A DNA stretch of 64,000 bases from Nageia nagi (GCA_050084985.1 JBITNC010000001.1:130696001-130760000); one strand, 5' to 3'; counted from the first letter of the stretch, positions 1-13,440 are shown. Numbers and translations are program-made. The notes: generated by a model not told the origin, from the sequence alone.

Positions 1-130
1 TTTCAAAGAAAATAAGATATTAGAGCCTATAGAGTGGATTGAGCAAGGAAGGAAGGAGTTGTAGAGATTTACACAACTAGGTTTCAAACTCTCAATACAA
101 ACTTGTGGTACAAAAACAATTATAGACACC

Positions 131-3100
131 ATGATGATGACAAAACCAACAATTGAGGTTGAACATGAAGGGGTAAATGTTGATTTGATTACACTCTAAA
201 ATGAATACTTGGAAAATGCTCCTGACATCAACTAGACAGAGATGGAGGTGATTAATCACATGAATACTTGGTGTGCTAATCCTATGCAGATCTTATTGAA
301 ACACTTGAAACTTGAGGTTACAGGTAAAGGGATGTCTCTTTCTAAATCCAAAAGAGAAGTGATGATTGATTAGGGCTTGGCCTATTATGTGCCCTATGAA
401 TCATTCACCTATCTTGAGTTGCTATATGTTGTTGCACTCAAGCATAACCAAAAGGGTTACGAGATCATAGTTTTCAAACATCAGGAATAAGAAAAGAAAT
501 TTGAGTCTAAATCCGAATTGGTGTTTTGATTAATCTCTTAATTCTATAGTTCAAGCAAATGCGATCCCAATTGATTGGACCTTTCACATCAAAAAGAAGA
601 TTGACCTTAAGCATGAAAGGAATGATTTTTATAAGAATGAGAATGAAATGCTAAATTGGATTAATGAGAGGTATGAAGGGAGATGCACAAAGCTCATGCA
701 AAGTTATGAAATTACCTCCTTTGAGAAGGAGTGAGATAGAAATGCATTGCAAGCATTGGTGATCATTCTTAGAAAGAAGAACCAAATTGAAGTAGACGAA
801 ACCATGATGAGGATGGCTTACAATATCATAGAGGCACATGTATGCTATGACTTCCCTACTTTTATCTAAAATAATATAAGGAGAAATCTTTTTAAAATTG
901 AGAAATCATATTTTAGATATTCTTCTTATCTTTGGTAGCTCTTGGTCCATCGGAACCTTGAGAAATTTATGGAAGTAAGATTGCAAGTTGAGCTTACTAC
1001 CTTGACCATTGGACCAACTCCAATTGCTTTAAGAGTCCTAGTATTGACCAAGTTGCATGGGTAATACTATGCATTTATAAGTAAATTTTATGCACTGATG
1101 GTGGAGATCTTAACAGGGAAGCTTCCAATAAGCTACACCAGAGCATCATTTGGGAACTACAAGGAGGAAACACGATAGGTGATTGGTATTTTTTGAAGGA
1201 TTGTATTATGATTATAAGATATAGATATTTTGAAAAGCCTTTTTTTTGCCTAAGTTAGTAACTACACAACTGTATTCTATAGATATGGGTAGGCAAATGT
1301 GCACTATAGAGACTAAGTATGGGTCTGGAGATAATTTCAAAAACATTATAAATATGCCAGCTATTACAAAAAATTTTACTCTATTAGAAATAGGCTATAA
1401 AGATAGTATAGCTGATTTATTACATAAACTTTTAAGCTAGAAATGGCAGACATCCCATGGATGTATGACCCGCTAGGGGAAGTTACAAAATTGATAAGGT
1501 CAAATAAAAAATGCTTGGCTTTTATTCATGAGCCAAGGCTTCATGTGGAATATTTTGTAAATCAAACTAAAGAGAAAGTTGAGACATCCTCAAAATGGGA
1601 GTTTGGAACCTTGAATAAGTCCTAGTTAAGCCTTGAGGGGATTAAAAAATATAAAAATTGAGAGGTTAGATAGTAAGAATTTGCCTTGGAATCGAAGGTG
1701 TTAACCTAGTTGACAGATGAGTTGGGTTGGGGACCCCACAAAATTCATTATTTTACCAAATTTAGATTTGAATACACCACTAAAATTCATCATATTGAAA
1801 AATAGTTATTTGGTGTATTCAAATATGATAAGTAATGGAAATCTTAGTATGCATAGGATGCATTGCCAAAAATAGATTAGCCTCTCCCACCTAATTTTCA
1901 AGAGAAATCAGAAAGGGGAATAAAAATGAAAGAGTTTAGAGAACCAGAATCATCAGGCTCAAGGCAACTAATAAAGAAAAAGAAAGAAGATCAACCAGAG
2001 TCAACTACTTTTTAGGAGTTCTATCTAAAGAAGAGAAAGAGAATTCAAACTTTAGCGCCATCACAAGTACTAGACAAGGAGGAAAAGCCAAGAAACCCCA
2101 GACCATACAAATATAGGCAATAAAGACTATTCCCCCATCTCTAAAGGTTAGTCAAGAGATACCAAAAGCCATTATGGAAGAAATAGAAATTTTTGATGCT
2201 AAAAAAACCTAGAGGCCCCAGAGCATAGATATCATATCCTATCAAGATGTGCTATAAGAAGTAAGGGTTGAGATTCAGCAAGGTGGTGGTAATATACTTG
2301 GTACGAGTAGTACCTTAGCATTTGAAGGTGGAGGTAGAGCAAGTGATGATGATGATGATGATGACTCAAAGAAGAAAATGGAATCTTGCCAAATGGACAA
2401 AGATCTTAAAAAAGAGAAACCATTATAGGATGAAGAAGAGAAGATTGAAGTTTTGGATTCAACTTTTACAAAAGTAGTAGAGCCCACACATCAAACTCTA
2501 GCATCTACTTAAGGTGTAAGTACACCTCAACATTCTTTGATTACATTTATTATAGCCTCGTAAGAGAAAATTAAAAGTTTTTTTTCTATTCAAATAGTAG
2601 AACCTATTGATTGGGCAACTTTTATCAATAAAACCTTTATGCTCATAGAGCAACAATTTAGAATTTTGAGTAAAATTTTAGATACAAGAGATATGAAGAT
2701 TGTCCAAATACCTTTCAAAAAAAAGCAACTAAACACTACTCCCATGGCTATTATAAATGTAAATATGTAGAGTACCCCAACTATAGATCAATCCATATTC
2801 CTTGTAAATACTTCCATGGTAGCTAGCAAGAGCCTCCAAGCCATGGAGAATAAGATAGATAAATAAAATAAGAAGATAGATTAGTATAAAAAGAATTGCT
2901 CCCTTAAAGATAAAATAGTTGCAGGGTTGCAAAACCAGAATAAAGATTTACTTGAAAAATTGAGAAGAAAAAGTTAGAATTTGAAAAGAACTTGGCATAA
3001 AGTAAAGCTAAGCTAGATAATGTAAGTAAACTAATACAATATCTTAAAGCTCAAGCTACAATTATAGATGATCAAAAGGCCAAAAAAGTCTATCAATAAT

Positions 3101-3942
3101 TGTAAAATATAGTAGCAGCTAATAAAGTGCTCAATGATGATAATATAAAGCTATTGTTGATTGTAAAAGACTTTAGGAAGTCCCTGGTGGAATAAATAGA
3201 AGAAAAGTTGATAAGTTTGTTATAATTAAATTTGTTGAAAAATCAAATAAAATAGGCCATCCAATAGTTCATTACTCAAATTTCTCATCATAAATTAGCT
3301 CTAGATATACCAAGGTTAGTACTTGAAATAATGTAGAGTCGGTTGAGAGCCCTTACAGAAAGGGATATAGCTACTATTACCCCTAGGTTGAGTTAAATTT
3401 TTTTAAAGAGAACTTAGGATATATGTGAGCTTCAACATTTGGTATTCAATATAGAGATTAATAAACATTGGCTCAATACAAAAATTAATTTTATCAATAA
3501 ATTCTTTCATTCTTTAATAGAATTAAAAGCTCCTAAATTATGAGAGGAGTAAGATGTATATGGTAGTGCTGCTAGATGGGTAGCCAATACCATTCAATTT
3601 TTAGAATAATATTTTTTTCATAAACAAAGCTCATACCTACAATAAATAAATGACCTCGCTTAGGAGAAAATTGCAATATTTCTACATGCTGGGAGGCTAG
3701 AGAATGTGCTAACATGGTTTAAAGTCGATACAATGAAGATACAAGCTTCTCCTATTTTATCACAAGTTGATTATTAGGATTTGAAGTCTTTGAATAAGAA
3801 CATTCAGTCTTTCCTCCCTACAAAGCTAATTCCACCATACAAGATTCCTACAAAAGCTTCATCTGGATAGGCAGGTGGGAGCAACAACTAGAGGGTTCTA
3901 TTTTCCAATAGGTGGAGATCCCAAGAGCCCTCAGAAGATTGA
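131..3942 (+). pseudogene. ORF-X copy 1, large uncharacterised ORF of element A, decayed
   Basis: I do not recognise this protein. It starts at an ATG in the motif MMMTKP and can be followed for about 1,270 codons through many TAG/TAA stops and several frameshifts to a stop in PSED* at the first base of the adjoining LTR. The frame is supported by a second diverged copy at 26436-29589 that shares short blocks such as GLAYYVPYESFTY. Visible parts: an N-terminal mixed alpha/beta-like region (codons 1-500), a basic and proline-rich middle, an acidic run of six to seven Asp near codon 740, a lysine/glutamine-rich coiled-coil-like stretch (about codons 900-1015), and a helical tail. No protease, RT or integrase motif is seen. 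Its place directly upstream of an LTR recalls the extra or env-like ORFs of some gypsy elements. Alternatives are a gag-like protein of a non-autonomous element or a captured host gene. Confidence 0.6.
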
Positions 3943-5799
3943 ATTATTTTAGAATTACACTTTGGAAATAGAGTAATATTCTAGTATTTCTTATTTTTAT
4001 ATTCATTTCAATAAATATTTCCTACTTCCTACCTCCTTTTCCCCTTTCATATTAGTTTTTTCTATGTACTTAGTCTTTTTATCAAAATTTGGTCAAGATA
4101 AATTTTGGGTACTATTTATATGTATGTCAATCTTAACCATTTTTACTTCAAAAGTCTAATCCGCTATCTAGCAGGTGTTGAATTAAGTCTCAGGAATTAG
4201 TCTTAGTCAATTTAACCATTTTTTTTATAATTGTATATAAAAAGAGAGTCATAGGTTATAGAAATTTTATCTAAGTCATATCTGAAAACTAATGTACTAT
4301 GTCTAGGTAGTATTGTAATATATTAGGGAAGTAAGTATTTAAGTCAAAATATAGGAGTTATAGAAGTATGAAAGTTCCAAGAATTATTGTAAATAAGAGC
4401 TTGATTCAGTCCAAGTCACCAGTGGGAGATGTTATAGAGCCCATCAATTTTCAAAAGAAAGTCTCTATCGTACACCAAAAGTCCATGGGAGATATGATAT
4501 TCAATGGGTAGTATATCATTAAGCAAGGAATATTTTTGAAGGATAATTAAACAAAACCCATCGATTTTGAGTGATGACATCACAAATTTTGCCCAAATTT
4601 AATAGGTCCTAAGATAGTAAGCGACGGGTAGTACCATATTTAGTGGAAAGTATTTCATGAAGATAATTAAATAGAACCTACTAATTTTGAACAATGACAT
4701 AATATATTTGCCTAAAATTGATGGATGTTAAGTGAAGCACAAACATCATTAGAACCCGTCGAAGAGAGATAAAACCTGTCAGACATGAAGAGGAATAATG
4801 GGTAGGGAGGAACACCCGAGTCCACTTGATCATGAGTGTTTGAATCTTGGAGCTCTGTCAATGTGTTGACCATGACTCATTTCCATATGATAGTAGTAGT
4901 TTCTCCCAGGACTTTAATGATATACTATTCATTGCTCTCATTATTCCATGTAACCAGGTACTACAATGCTTATCATTAATGGTTGTAGAGAAGTAGATAG
5001 CTATCGATAGAATACAGTGCTAGATCGTAACAATCAAACTTACAAATAGTGCATCATCAACAACTACAAACCTAAGAGAATACAATCAATGTTAAATCAG
5101 AAGGATTGTAGCTCAATAAGTACAATGAATCAGAAACTTCAAATATCTAGACCTTGGCGTAGGTAGTACTTGTTCACTATGTAATCTAGCATTGTTGTAA
5201 TTATAATTATATATTTACAAATAGTTTCTTTTACTATTTTCAATCAGATAGAATAGTTAAGTGTATTAATGGTGAACAACCACCCAATCGGTGATGTAAA
5301 TATATAAATAATAGATTGTTGTAAGTCCAAAAGATCAAATATTCTAACAAAATTTTACAAGTCTATAAGATGCTCTTATATATGATAATACAAATTGATA
5401 ATGCTTTTCCTTTGCAACATGTGGCTGTTCGTTACTCTTTGTGAATGTTATGTATGAAGTGTTATCTTAAATTATGGCTATGTATTATGATTGTGAAAAC
5501 CTAAGGGTAAGATAGTTCACTATTCTTAATCTTGGTTATGGATTGATGCCTGTGCTGCAATACTTGGGTTATAGTTTTATTTTATTTTTAGTTTAATGTG
5601 TTTATCTCTTTCTTATTTCTCTTAATCTTTTATCTCTTTCGTGTTACTTTTAGCCTTCATAATAGATAGGAATCGACCTAAAACCCAAAGATTGAGCAGA
5701 AAACCAACACGAACACATCCCTACCATCTTTTGCTCTTTCAAAGACCCTACTATCTTGGGCAATGAAGAACACGATCAGACCAAAGTTTTAAGGTTACA
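3940..5799 (+). mobile_element. LTR of family TGTATT...GGTTACA (element A), full length
   Basis: This 1,860-bp segment aligns end to end with the LTRs at 18027-19299 and (inverted) 31312-33341. It begins TGAATT, probably a decayed TGTATT, and ends GGTTACA. Shared landmarks include the block ending in the GGTTACATTATAT motif. It is about 590 bp longer than the 18027 copy because it holds three units of an internal tandem repeat (4435-4778) and extra AT-rich sequence at about 4780-5150. The preceding ORF-X stops exactly at its first bases, so it is most likely the 3' LTR of an element whose 5' part lies before the window. What follows (5800 on) is unlike the leaders of the related elements, supporting a 3' LTR next to flanking DNA. 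Confidence 0.75.
4435..4778 (+). repeat. Tandem repeat inside LTR A, about 3 units of about 119 bp
   Basis: Three units start at about 4435, 4554 and 4673. Each opens with a variant of AACCCATCAATTTT followed by a GATGACATCA-like block and, except in the last, closes with GATAATTAAA. The same unit occurs once in the LTR at 18027-19299 (about 18590-18680) and about five times, inverted, at 32425-32878. Confidence 0.65.
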
Positions 5800-6116
5800 T
5801 TATATCGATCAACACTTTGATTGAAGAATTTGTACTTTTATCTCAATCCTATCTCATTAATTACTTCATTCCCAAGTAACCTTGTCATTTTACTCATTAG
5901 TAAAATGTTATCCTTACATTATACTCTTGGAGACTAATATCTTCATATCATTGTTTGAGATCACAATTATTTATCTATTGAAACTAGCTCACCAATGTAT
6001 CATTTGTCTAAGATAATTACTTTCTTCAAGATATAAAACATAATGATATACAAGAAATGCTGGAAAAATGTATTTAAATGAATCTTAATAATTATAGGGT
6101 ATGAGTAAACGGTTAT
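5800..6116. other. Flank between LTR A and PPR pseudogene, nothing assigned
   Basis: AT-rich DNA directly after LTR A. A short stretch before 6100 might be further decayed PPR coding sequence, but no frame can be supported. Confidence 0.3.
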
Positions 6117-6920
6117 ATTGATAGAGCCTATGTCTTGATTGACAAAATGCCTCATCGAATATAATTTGACAAACTGCTCCAACAAGATGCAGTCTCATGG
6201 GATGCACTGATAGCAAGATATGCACAAAATGGGTTTTCTAAAAGGCTAGGGAGACATTTAAAGAGATGCGATTGTCAGATTTAAAGCCAAAATCTGAAAT
6301 CTCTACAAGCATTGTTCCATCGTGGACCCAAAGAATACGTAAGGCTCAATTTTATTGAATGCACCAAATGGTTTTTTGAGAGAAAGGTAACATTAAGCAG
6401 ATGTCATTTTCAAGTATAAAACCAGACTCTACAATCTCGGCCAGCATTCTTTTTTTAAAAAAATACACAAGGACTAGTAGGGTGTGCACAAATCAAGTTT
6501 TTTTGAAAATACTACGAGACGTCTAGACAAATGCGATTATCCAATGTAAAGCCAAAGTTTGCAACCTCTTAATGGGCACAGGATAAACATGATTATCAAA
6601 TGTAAAACCAAACTCTGTAACCTCTGTCAGTATTCTTCCAATATGGGATGCCATTTTAAACATATGAAAAAAATATGCAAGTTCCAGTATTGAAATTGTA
6701 ACAAAATATGAATAACGCAGTTGCCTTGACAACGTATTAACCTTTCTCTATAGTGAAACAGACACCATGGAAGGGATTTAAGAATTGTTAGGTCACATAC
6801 CTCGTTATATGTAATCAGAAGACGTGCTGAGAGAGTACATTGTTTATCCTGATACCTCATATAGTATGGGCATAGAACAAATATGCTGACTTCCTATGAA
6901 TTTGTTGATAAAATGCCCCA
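6117..6920 (+). pseudogene. Pentatricopeptide-repeat (PPR, PLS-type) pseudogene fragment
   Basis: PPR proteins bind organellar RNA through roughly 35-residue helical repeats. This remnant carries their hallmarks. The frame from 6117 reads AYVLIDKMPHR, then after one stop QQDAVSWDALIARYAQNGFS, then TFKEMRLSDLKPKSEIS. Further decayed units follow at about 6350-6450 (KQMSFSSIKPDS), 6488-6575 (RQMRLSNVKPK) and 6595-6660 (LSNVKPNSVTSVSILP), and a last FVDKMPQ at about 6890-6912. Stops and frame changes separate the units, and their spacing is irregular, so this is not a working gene. The motif style (DAVSW...YAQNGF, KP.S.T..SI) matches the large land-plant PLS class. It is the only recognisable host-gene remnant in the window and lies beside LTR A. 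It may be a fragment moved by a transposon or the wreck of a local gene. Confidence 0.8.
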
Positions 6921-8165
6921 ATGAGTGTAGACTTAGGGGGAGGTGCGAACCAGATGTATTTAATATGTCTAATTGAAGTTTCAGACTCCTTAGGTGCATG
7001 AATATGTTGAAAGATTCAGGATATCTTACTGAGAATATAAATAAGTGATGCTATGCTACAGGGACGATAGAGAAAACTCTGAATCGATTCATATGATCTC
7101 AAGTAGGTAACCTTTTTCAAAAGATCAGATATAATACATGGGTTAGTAACTTCCGACCCTAAAGAGATAATTGAAGTGACATAAAATGTGCACCCGAGTC
7201 TTTGATTCAAAATAATATTCATTATAATATATATATGTAAAGATATATATTTATTTCTGTCCTTCCCAAAACTCACGCCCGTGTCTTTTCTTTTCCATCA
7301 GGACAAATATTTTTAAATAGAGATCCCCCTACCACATAGGGACAAGGTGTGCACTATACAAATGGGATAAATAAGTACTAATTATATGTACAACAAAAAT
7401 GTTATTTATTAGCACCTTGAATAATAACATATAAGTACCCTAGAGCTAAAACAAACTAGGAGTTATTTTACAAAACACTTATGATCACAAGTAAGAGTAC
7501 TATATTTTATTCTATAAGTATGAAGAAAATTTAGTACAAAATATTCACATTCCACCTTCCAATTTTAATATCATTCCTCAAAAACTAAAATCTTAGGGCT
7601 AAAATTTTGAGAGAGAGAGATAGAGAGCATCTAGATACTTATGTTGGTTAATTGAAAAGAGAGGAATCCCTTTCTCATAGGTCCCAAGGCTAATGAAGGA
7701 GAGAGAGAGATGATATTGCTCATGAATCTCAATGTATTTATAAGCATATTTTGATATAGTCCCTCCAAAAGTGGGACTATTCATCCAACTCATTTAGTTT
7801 ATTGGGGAGGTGTAGGTATTTTAATTTTTTATCAAAGGTGTCAAATAATTTATTTGTAAATGGTATGTTCTCCCAAAATACTTTAGACACCTCATACTAA
7901 ACTATAAAATATTTTTAATAATTTCTTGCACTTAACACATGAAAACAAATTGTATGGGGGTTTCTTGTTTCAATTATTATCACAAAATTCCAAAACCACT
8001 TGCAACTAGAAAATTAAGACAAATAATCTTTTCAACTTCTAATTTTATTTTCATCCTAGTCTATTAAATTTTCTTGATGAAAAATTTGAATTTAAACCAT
8101 TGAAATATTCTTTCCCTCATCAAGCAATTTTCAAAATGCATATATTTTTAAAACTCATTTTTACC
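6921..8165. other. AT-rich stretch, no gene seen
   Basis: No frame longer than chance is supported on either strand. A (GA)n microsatellite lies at about 7609-7630 with a shorter GA run at about 7699-7712. The rest is low-complexity AT-rich DNA. Confidence 0.4.
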
Positions 8166-8551
8166 TGTGATGACCCTTCATCCTATAAGATAATACACAC
8201 ACACATACATTATCAAAATTGAAAATAATGCATGATGATGGTAATATGCATCTACATGCTCTACAAGATTTTTTGTGGCTGTTAGCAATTCAATGCTAAT
8301 AATTTTTTCACTCTTACCAATCCGTTCCCTGCAACCAACCCATCTTTGGTTCTTTAGGATTTCCATCTTGACAGCCATATCAGTCAGCCTATTACCTAAG
8401 TCGTAATAACCTCAAAATCCATATCAAATTGACACAAATAGTGCATAAAATCTTTCATAATCCATTTCACTTCATAAATCAATTCAAAATTTAGTTCAAA
8501 TCCCTTGAGGTCATTAGAGTTTCCACAAGGGTATTTGGGTGGGTCATTACA
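8166..8551 (+). mobile_element. Possible solo LTR (TGTGATGACCC...GGGTCATTACA)
   Basis: A 386-bp block bounded by TGTGATGACCC and GGGTCATTACA, which are near-perfect inverted termini beginning TG and ending CA, as in plant LTRs. The same 3' terminus, GGGTGGGTCATTACA, recurs at 15312-15326. No target-site duplication is visible: 5' flank ttacc, 3' flank caagg. No internal domain adjoins it on the left. It is either a solo LTR whose flanks have been rearranged or a chance pair of termini. Confidence 0.45.
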
Positions 8552-9279
8552 CAAGGTGGAGATAAGGGGAAGATCAAGGGAAAGGAGAAGAAGCAAGTTA
8601 AGATGCAAATCTAAAGAGAGATCAACATAAAAAAGTAATACTAGATTGTAGTGTTGGAATTTTGGTAAAAAAGTCACATTAAAAAGGATTTTTGAAATAG
8701 AAAAAGAAAAGAAGTAGAAGGTAGTAATAATGAAAGCATCTATAATCAACAAGCAAACATAGTTGATGAAATATTACAAGATGCTCTAATAATTTCTCTT
8801 CATAAATATGGTGACTATTGGGTAATCTATTTAGGTGCTTCATTTCATGCTACCTCACATTTAAAGAATAGTTTACAAACTACACACAAGGTGACTATGG
8901 TCAAGTATTTTTAGGTAATGTACACCCATGTAAAATTGTTGGGATTGGTAATATAATAATGAAATTACCCAATGGTATACAATGGACTCTTTATGATACA
9001 AGACATATTCCTAATCTTAAAATAAATCTCATATCAATTAGTAAATTTGATAAGGAATGGTATATGGTTAGATTTGGTAATTCTAGTTGGAAGATCACAA
9101 AAGAATCAATGATGGTTGCAAAGGGTAACTTGGTAGGCATACTTTATTTTCTTATAAATATCTTTGATTATTCCATGAATCTTGTTTCAATAGGTGAAGA
9201 TGAAATACTATGGCATTATAGACTTGGGCACTATTGTATCTCAACTTTTCCCCTTATTTTAAAGAATCTTTTTGACTAA
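8552..9279 (+). pseudogene. Ty1/copia gag-protease-preintegrase fragment (K)
   Basis: Reading through stops from 8552, the frame gives a Gly/Lys-rich gag tail (QGGDKGKIKGKEKK), a wrecked zinc knuckle around 8655-8700 (SHIKKDF where GHIKKDC is usual), and from about 8810 the copia protease. The catalytic DSGA is altered to YLGASFHATSH. After a stop comes the open stretch 8959-9279, containing KLPNGIQW and the GAG_pre-integrase motif LWHYRLGH near 9210-9235. The fragment ends there; integrase, RT and RNase H are absent. It abuts an LTR-like block on its left and AT-rich DNA on its right. The missing catalytic Asp and the stops show it is dead. Confidence 0.85.
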
Positions 9280-9529
9280 TTTTTTCAAGAATAATATAAT
9301 GCTACTCTAACTTTCACCATATAAAACCCCTAAATTTAAGACCATTTTTTTATTTGATCGATTCATCAGCTTCTTAAGGTTTACTATTTACAACATATAT
9401 CCCACATGGTTTACATGTTGATATATTATCAACTTTATTTAGTCTTCTTGATTTCTTTTTCAGTACAAGAGTTCATTCACCAAGCATTCCTATCCTCGCT
9501 TGCAAGTGGATACTCTTGATGATTGTACC

Positions 9530-9770
9530 CTTATTTTATTTGGACTTATTTATCGTATCCTTAATTTAGAGAAGGTGTACTTGTTATTTTGTAAAGGTTT
9601 AATATTGCTAATTTAAGTGCTTTCCATGGCATCCCAAAAGATCCCATTCATTCCCGATGGGTGCCATTAATACTCATTTTAATCCTGAGGGTCCCTAAAG
9701 TTTTCCCAAATGATTCTAAATCTAAATTTGGATCCTTATGACTAATTTGGGATCCTTTCCAATAATTTGA
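9530..9770 (-). repeat. Left arm of an imperfect inverted repeat
   Basis: The reverse complement of about 9640-9760 resembles 13990-14110, for example TTAGGGACCCT and GGGA-rich blocks in the same order. Similarity is loose, perhaps 70-75% by hand, and weakens outward to about 9530. It might be the decayed ends of a 4.6-kb transposon or two opposite copies of one repeat. Confidence 0.35.
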
Positions 9771-11817
9771 ATTTTTAATCATCCATAATTTACATTAATC
9801 AATTTTTATAATCTATAAATAAAAATGAACACCATATCTTACTTTAATTTCAAGTGAGGTCATGTAACTTTGATGATATTTTCTAGCACTAGTTTCCCAC
9901 TTCATTCTTTAACGTATTATGTAAACTATATACTCTTTAAATCTCAAAATTAATAATTCATTCAATAATCAATAAGTAAGAAATAAATAATTTAATCTAC
10001 TAAAGCATCTCATTTAAACATAATCCATACATATAATAGATAAGACATGAGTTATTACAAGGGGAGAAATTAAAATAGTCTTGTGGTTAAACATAGCTTT
10101 AAAACATGTCATTTGTACATAACAATTCACCTTCATCTTTATCTTGAAATCTCTATCAATACTATACTATGTACCATTGATCTAATATAGATGAATCTAG
10201 TACTTTTCAAAATGAGTTTAAATAATACAAAGATCATAACCTTTGGCATATTGATTAGCTTTTCTCCTTGCTAATCTTCTTAGTTTTACATTCAATATCA
10301 AATAGAATAAATACATTAATGAATATTTCTTAGATATTGATCTCTAGTAGTAGAAGAACTCCTTATCCTTGCTTCTGTAAATTTTCTTTTCACGTACACT
10401 CAAGGTTTCCATGGATGAATGGTTATAAATACTAGGAGTGGATCTTGAGTATAAGAGGATCAGAACAACTCATCTCTTTTTGGAAACCCATATGCATATG
10501 CACAAGCTTATTAGTACATCATTTATTAAAATTTGTAGTCTTAAGAGGTTTTATGCTTTATAGAAGCTACCTCTCTTCCTCAACCTTAGATTATGATATT
10601 ATGAAATGATACAATCAATCAATATCTAAAATGTAGTCTATCATTCATGAAGATTCTAGCAATAACACCAACTATATATTTATATAAAGAATATCATGAT
10701 TTTACAAACCATTTTTCCAAGTCCATAAATAAAGAATTTAGGACCTTATTATTATGGTGGTAAACCATTATTAATTCATAAAATAAACATTTGTAATCTA
10801 GATTATTTTAACTATCCTTTTAGTTAAACTTTATTTTCTATTAAACCTTAACAGGTTGCTTGTTATTAAACTTTGTTATTAATAAATATATATTTATAAC
10901 ATATGATTTTACATTGATTTATATGGTTACAAATTTCTATCAATCATGTAAGTAATTTAAGAAATATAGAAACATATAGAGAAAGAAGTGTCATGATCCA
11001 CTTCAAGACATTATTTAGCCTCAAATACTATCAAGGATTTTAAATGAATTATGTTGCATAATGCTATAGTAATAACAAGCTTAATATGGGAATATGTATC
11101 ATTTGTGATAATTTTATGCTAGTTTTGAGATGTTTTGACATAATTCATAAGATGGAGAAGCAACCCAAAGATCCTATGGACCAAAGGTGAATTAGTGATG
11201 AGAATAGAAGGGTAAAAGGAGGAAATGATTGGCATTGAATCATTGACATATCTTATGAACATCATAAATCATGTAGGTGCATGAAGAATAATTATTGTGA
11301 TTGTCAATTGCTTCATAAAAATATGTTTGTAAAAAATATAGATTAACCTTACTCTGCTGGATGAGATGACCATCACAAGTAAAGGTGTGTTCTCTCTTAT
11401 TTTGTATTTTTGAAATTTGAATCTGAAGTGGAGAGAAAAAGGGATATACCTTTAGTTAAATTTGCAAATTATAATAAGGTTAGAAATATAAATTTAATGA
11501 GGTAAAAGTTGAATATGAGTGTCCATATTATTTCCACATAGAGCTAATAATAAAAATACTATTAGATAGAGATTAAGGTCTCCTTGTAGTATTACATGAT
11601 ATTTAATAGTTAGAAAAATAATAGAGTAATGACCTTACTTAATTTTGTATTTTTGTATTAGGTATAGATAAGAGTTGACACTAAATTATCAACTAATGAA
11701 AAATATTCCAAAGTATTAAATGCTATTACCATTATTTCCAACTTTAAGCAAAACTAACCAAAAATTATTAAGGGTGTGAGGAGACATCCATTTGGACATA
11801 TTTGAACCCCTTTAGCT

Positions 11818-11835
11818 ATAAATAAAGGAGTAGAG
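11818..11835 (+). promoter_or_regulatory. TATA-box-like promoter element
   Basis: GCTATAAATAAAGGAG followed about 30 bp downstream by a CT-rich stretch. This is the usual look of a plant core promoter or an LTR promoter. No gene can be assigned downstream. Confidence 0.25.
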
Positions 11836-13440
11836 CATTGGAAAAATACTAACTACCTATCTATCTCTTGTTATTTTCATTTTGTTTTGGTTGTTCTCAA
11901 GCTTGGATTACGTGAAGAAAGGAAGTCTTCCTTTCCTCTCCAAATCAAGGTGCATTCTTTTGCATTTTTATGTCTAGTTGAAGTAGTCCTTTTGATATAT
12001 GTATGGTAGAATTTTTTGATAAAAAGTATATGAAATAGTGGATGATAGTAGCCTTGTTTCCTTTGAAATGACATGCTACCTAGTCTATTTAACACACTCA
12101 TGTGATAGTTGGCACTTTTTCTTTTAGAAAAAATGTATAGCTTTATACTAATTATTTGAAAATTATTGAGAAAGATTCAATTTTATTGACTTATTACATT
12201 TTTATTTAGTTGAGTTGAATATTCCCTTAACATATATGCTCATGAATTTATTTACATATATTTTGAGTCTCTCCTTATATTACTTCTCAGCAAACTACTG
12301 TGTTCATTTGAAAGTTTTCATAATGGGCTTATGCTAAAATTATGTTGGCTAGGGTGTTAGAATTTGATTGTTTATTCAATCTTCTTCATTTTATTATTAA
12401 CACTCTTCTATTTTCTCTATAATTTGCTATGATTTGCATAATACTATGGAGGCATTTTCGACCTTGATATTATATAGAAACCCTTTTTAACCACTATTAA
12501 TGATCCTCCATGCTTACTTCGCACTTATAAATCAAAAGTGATGTGAAATTTCTTGTCACTTAGCATTTATGTATTCATCTACATTTTTCTCTATTATCTT
12601 TCACTATACTCAACCACGTATGAAGGAGAAAGACTCTATGACTACTAAGTAGGAAACTCTGTGTTTAACACAACTCTATTCTCTTCTTTTACCATGAAGA
12701 AAACAATGTGAACTCCTAGAATGAGTTATCAACATTCTAGATCTAACTCATATTTTGTATACACACATAATATCAAGGGCATAGTAAGTCCATTTTCAAA
12801 GTAAAAAAATAAGAAAAAGATACAAATTATAAGCCTCACATCCATCAATCTTAACATCGACCCCATTTTGCTATCATATGAAGGATAATAAGAAAGTCCA
12901 AAGGATGGTTAAATTCCATCATTCGCTACCTTGCAGAGTGGAAGAAACCTTGCATGATCTCCATGCTACCTCCATATGTCATGTGGACTTCTCCTTTCTT
13001 TTAATCTAATGACACCTTTACCTTTTAATACATTGAATATAAAGAATGATTACAATAATAATGTTGTACGATGTCACTTCTTTTAATGTTGAACCATTAG
13101 ATATTATCATATAGTGAAGAATAAAAAAAATAAATCAATCATGATTTTGGGCTATTATTAACTTTAATACAATAAGATGGATACATATACTACATAGAAT
13201 ATAAAATAAAATCCAAAATAATATTTGATAGGATGCTAAATTTTTATGACATTAGAACAATGATTGGTAATAATTGATTATTGTTCATACATGGCTAAGG
13301 AAATGAGAAATTTCTCATGAGGTCAAATAAATATTTACTTTGGTAAATCATATTGCATATCAAAGGGTCATAAAAGAAACTAAGGGATGTCTTGATCCTC
13401 CTCCTTCCTAGTACTTGATCCAACCATCGAGTTCCAAGGG

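Larger units (their letters stand above)
9280..13440. other. Long AT-rich region without recognisable genes
   Basis: I find no frame with domain motifs on either strand. Points of note: the left arm of a weak inverted repeat at about 9530-9770 (partner 13985-14200), and a TATA-box-like element at about 11818-11835 (TATAAATAAAGGAG) that could be an old LTR or host promoter. Heavily decayed transposon sequence is likely but not demonstrable by eye. Confidence 0.4.

Noticed and set aside
7016-7276. 86-codon minus-strand open frame
   Set aside because: No motif, low-complexity composition, and no second copy to support it; length is within chance for this AT content.
8396-8752. 118-codon minus-strand open frame
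   Set aside because: Leu/Ser-rich antisense frame lying partly across the LTR-like block and the copia gag tail, which reads sensibly on the plus strand.
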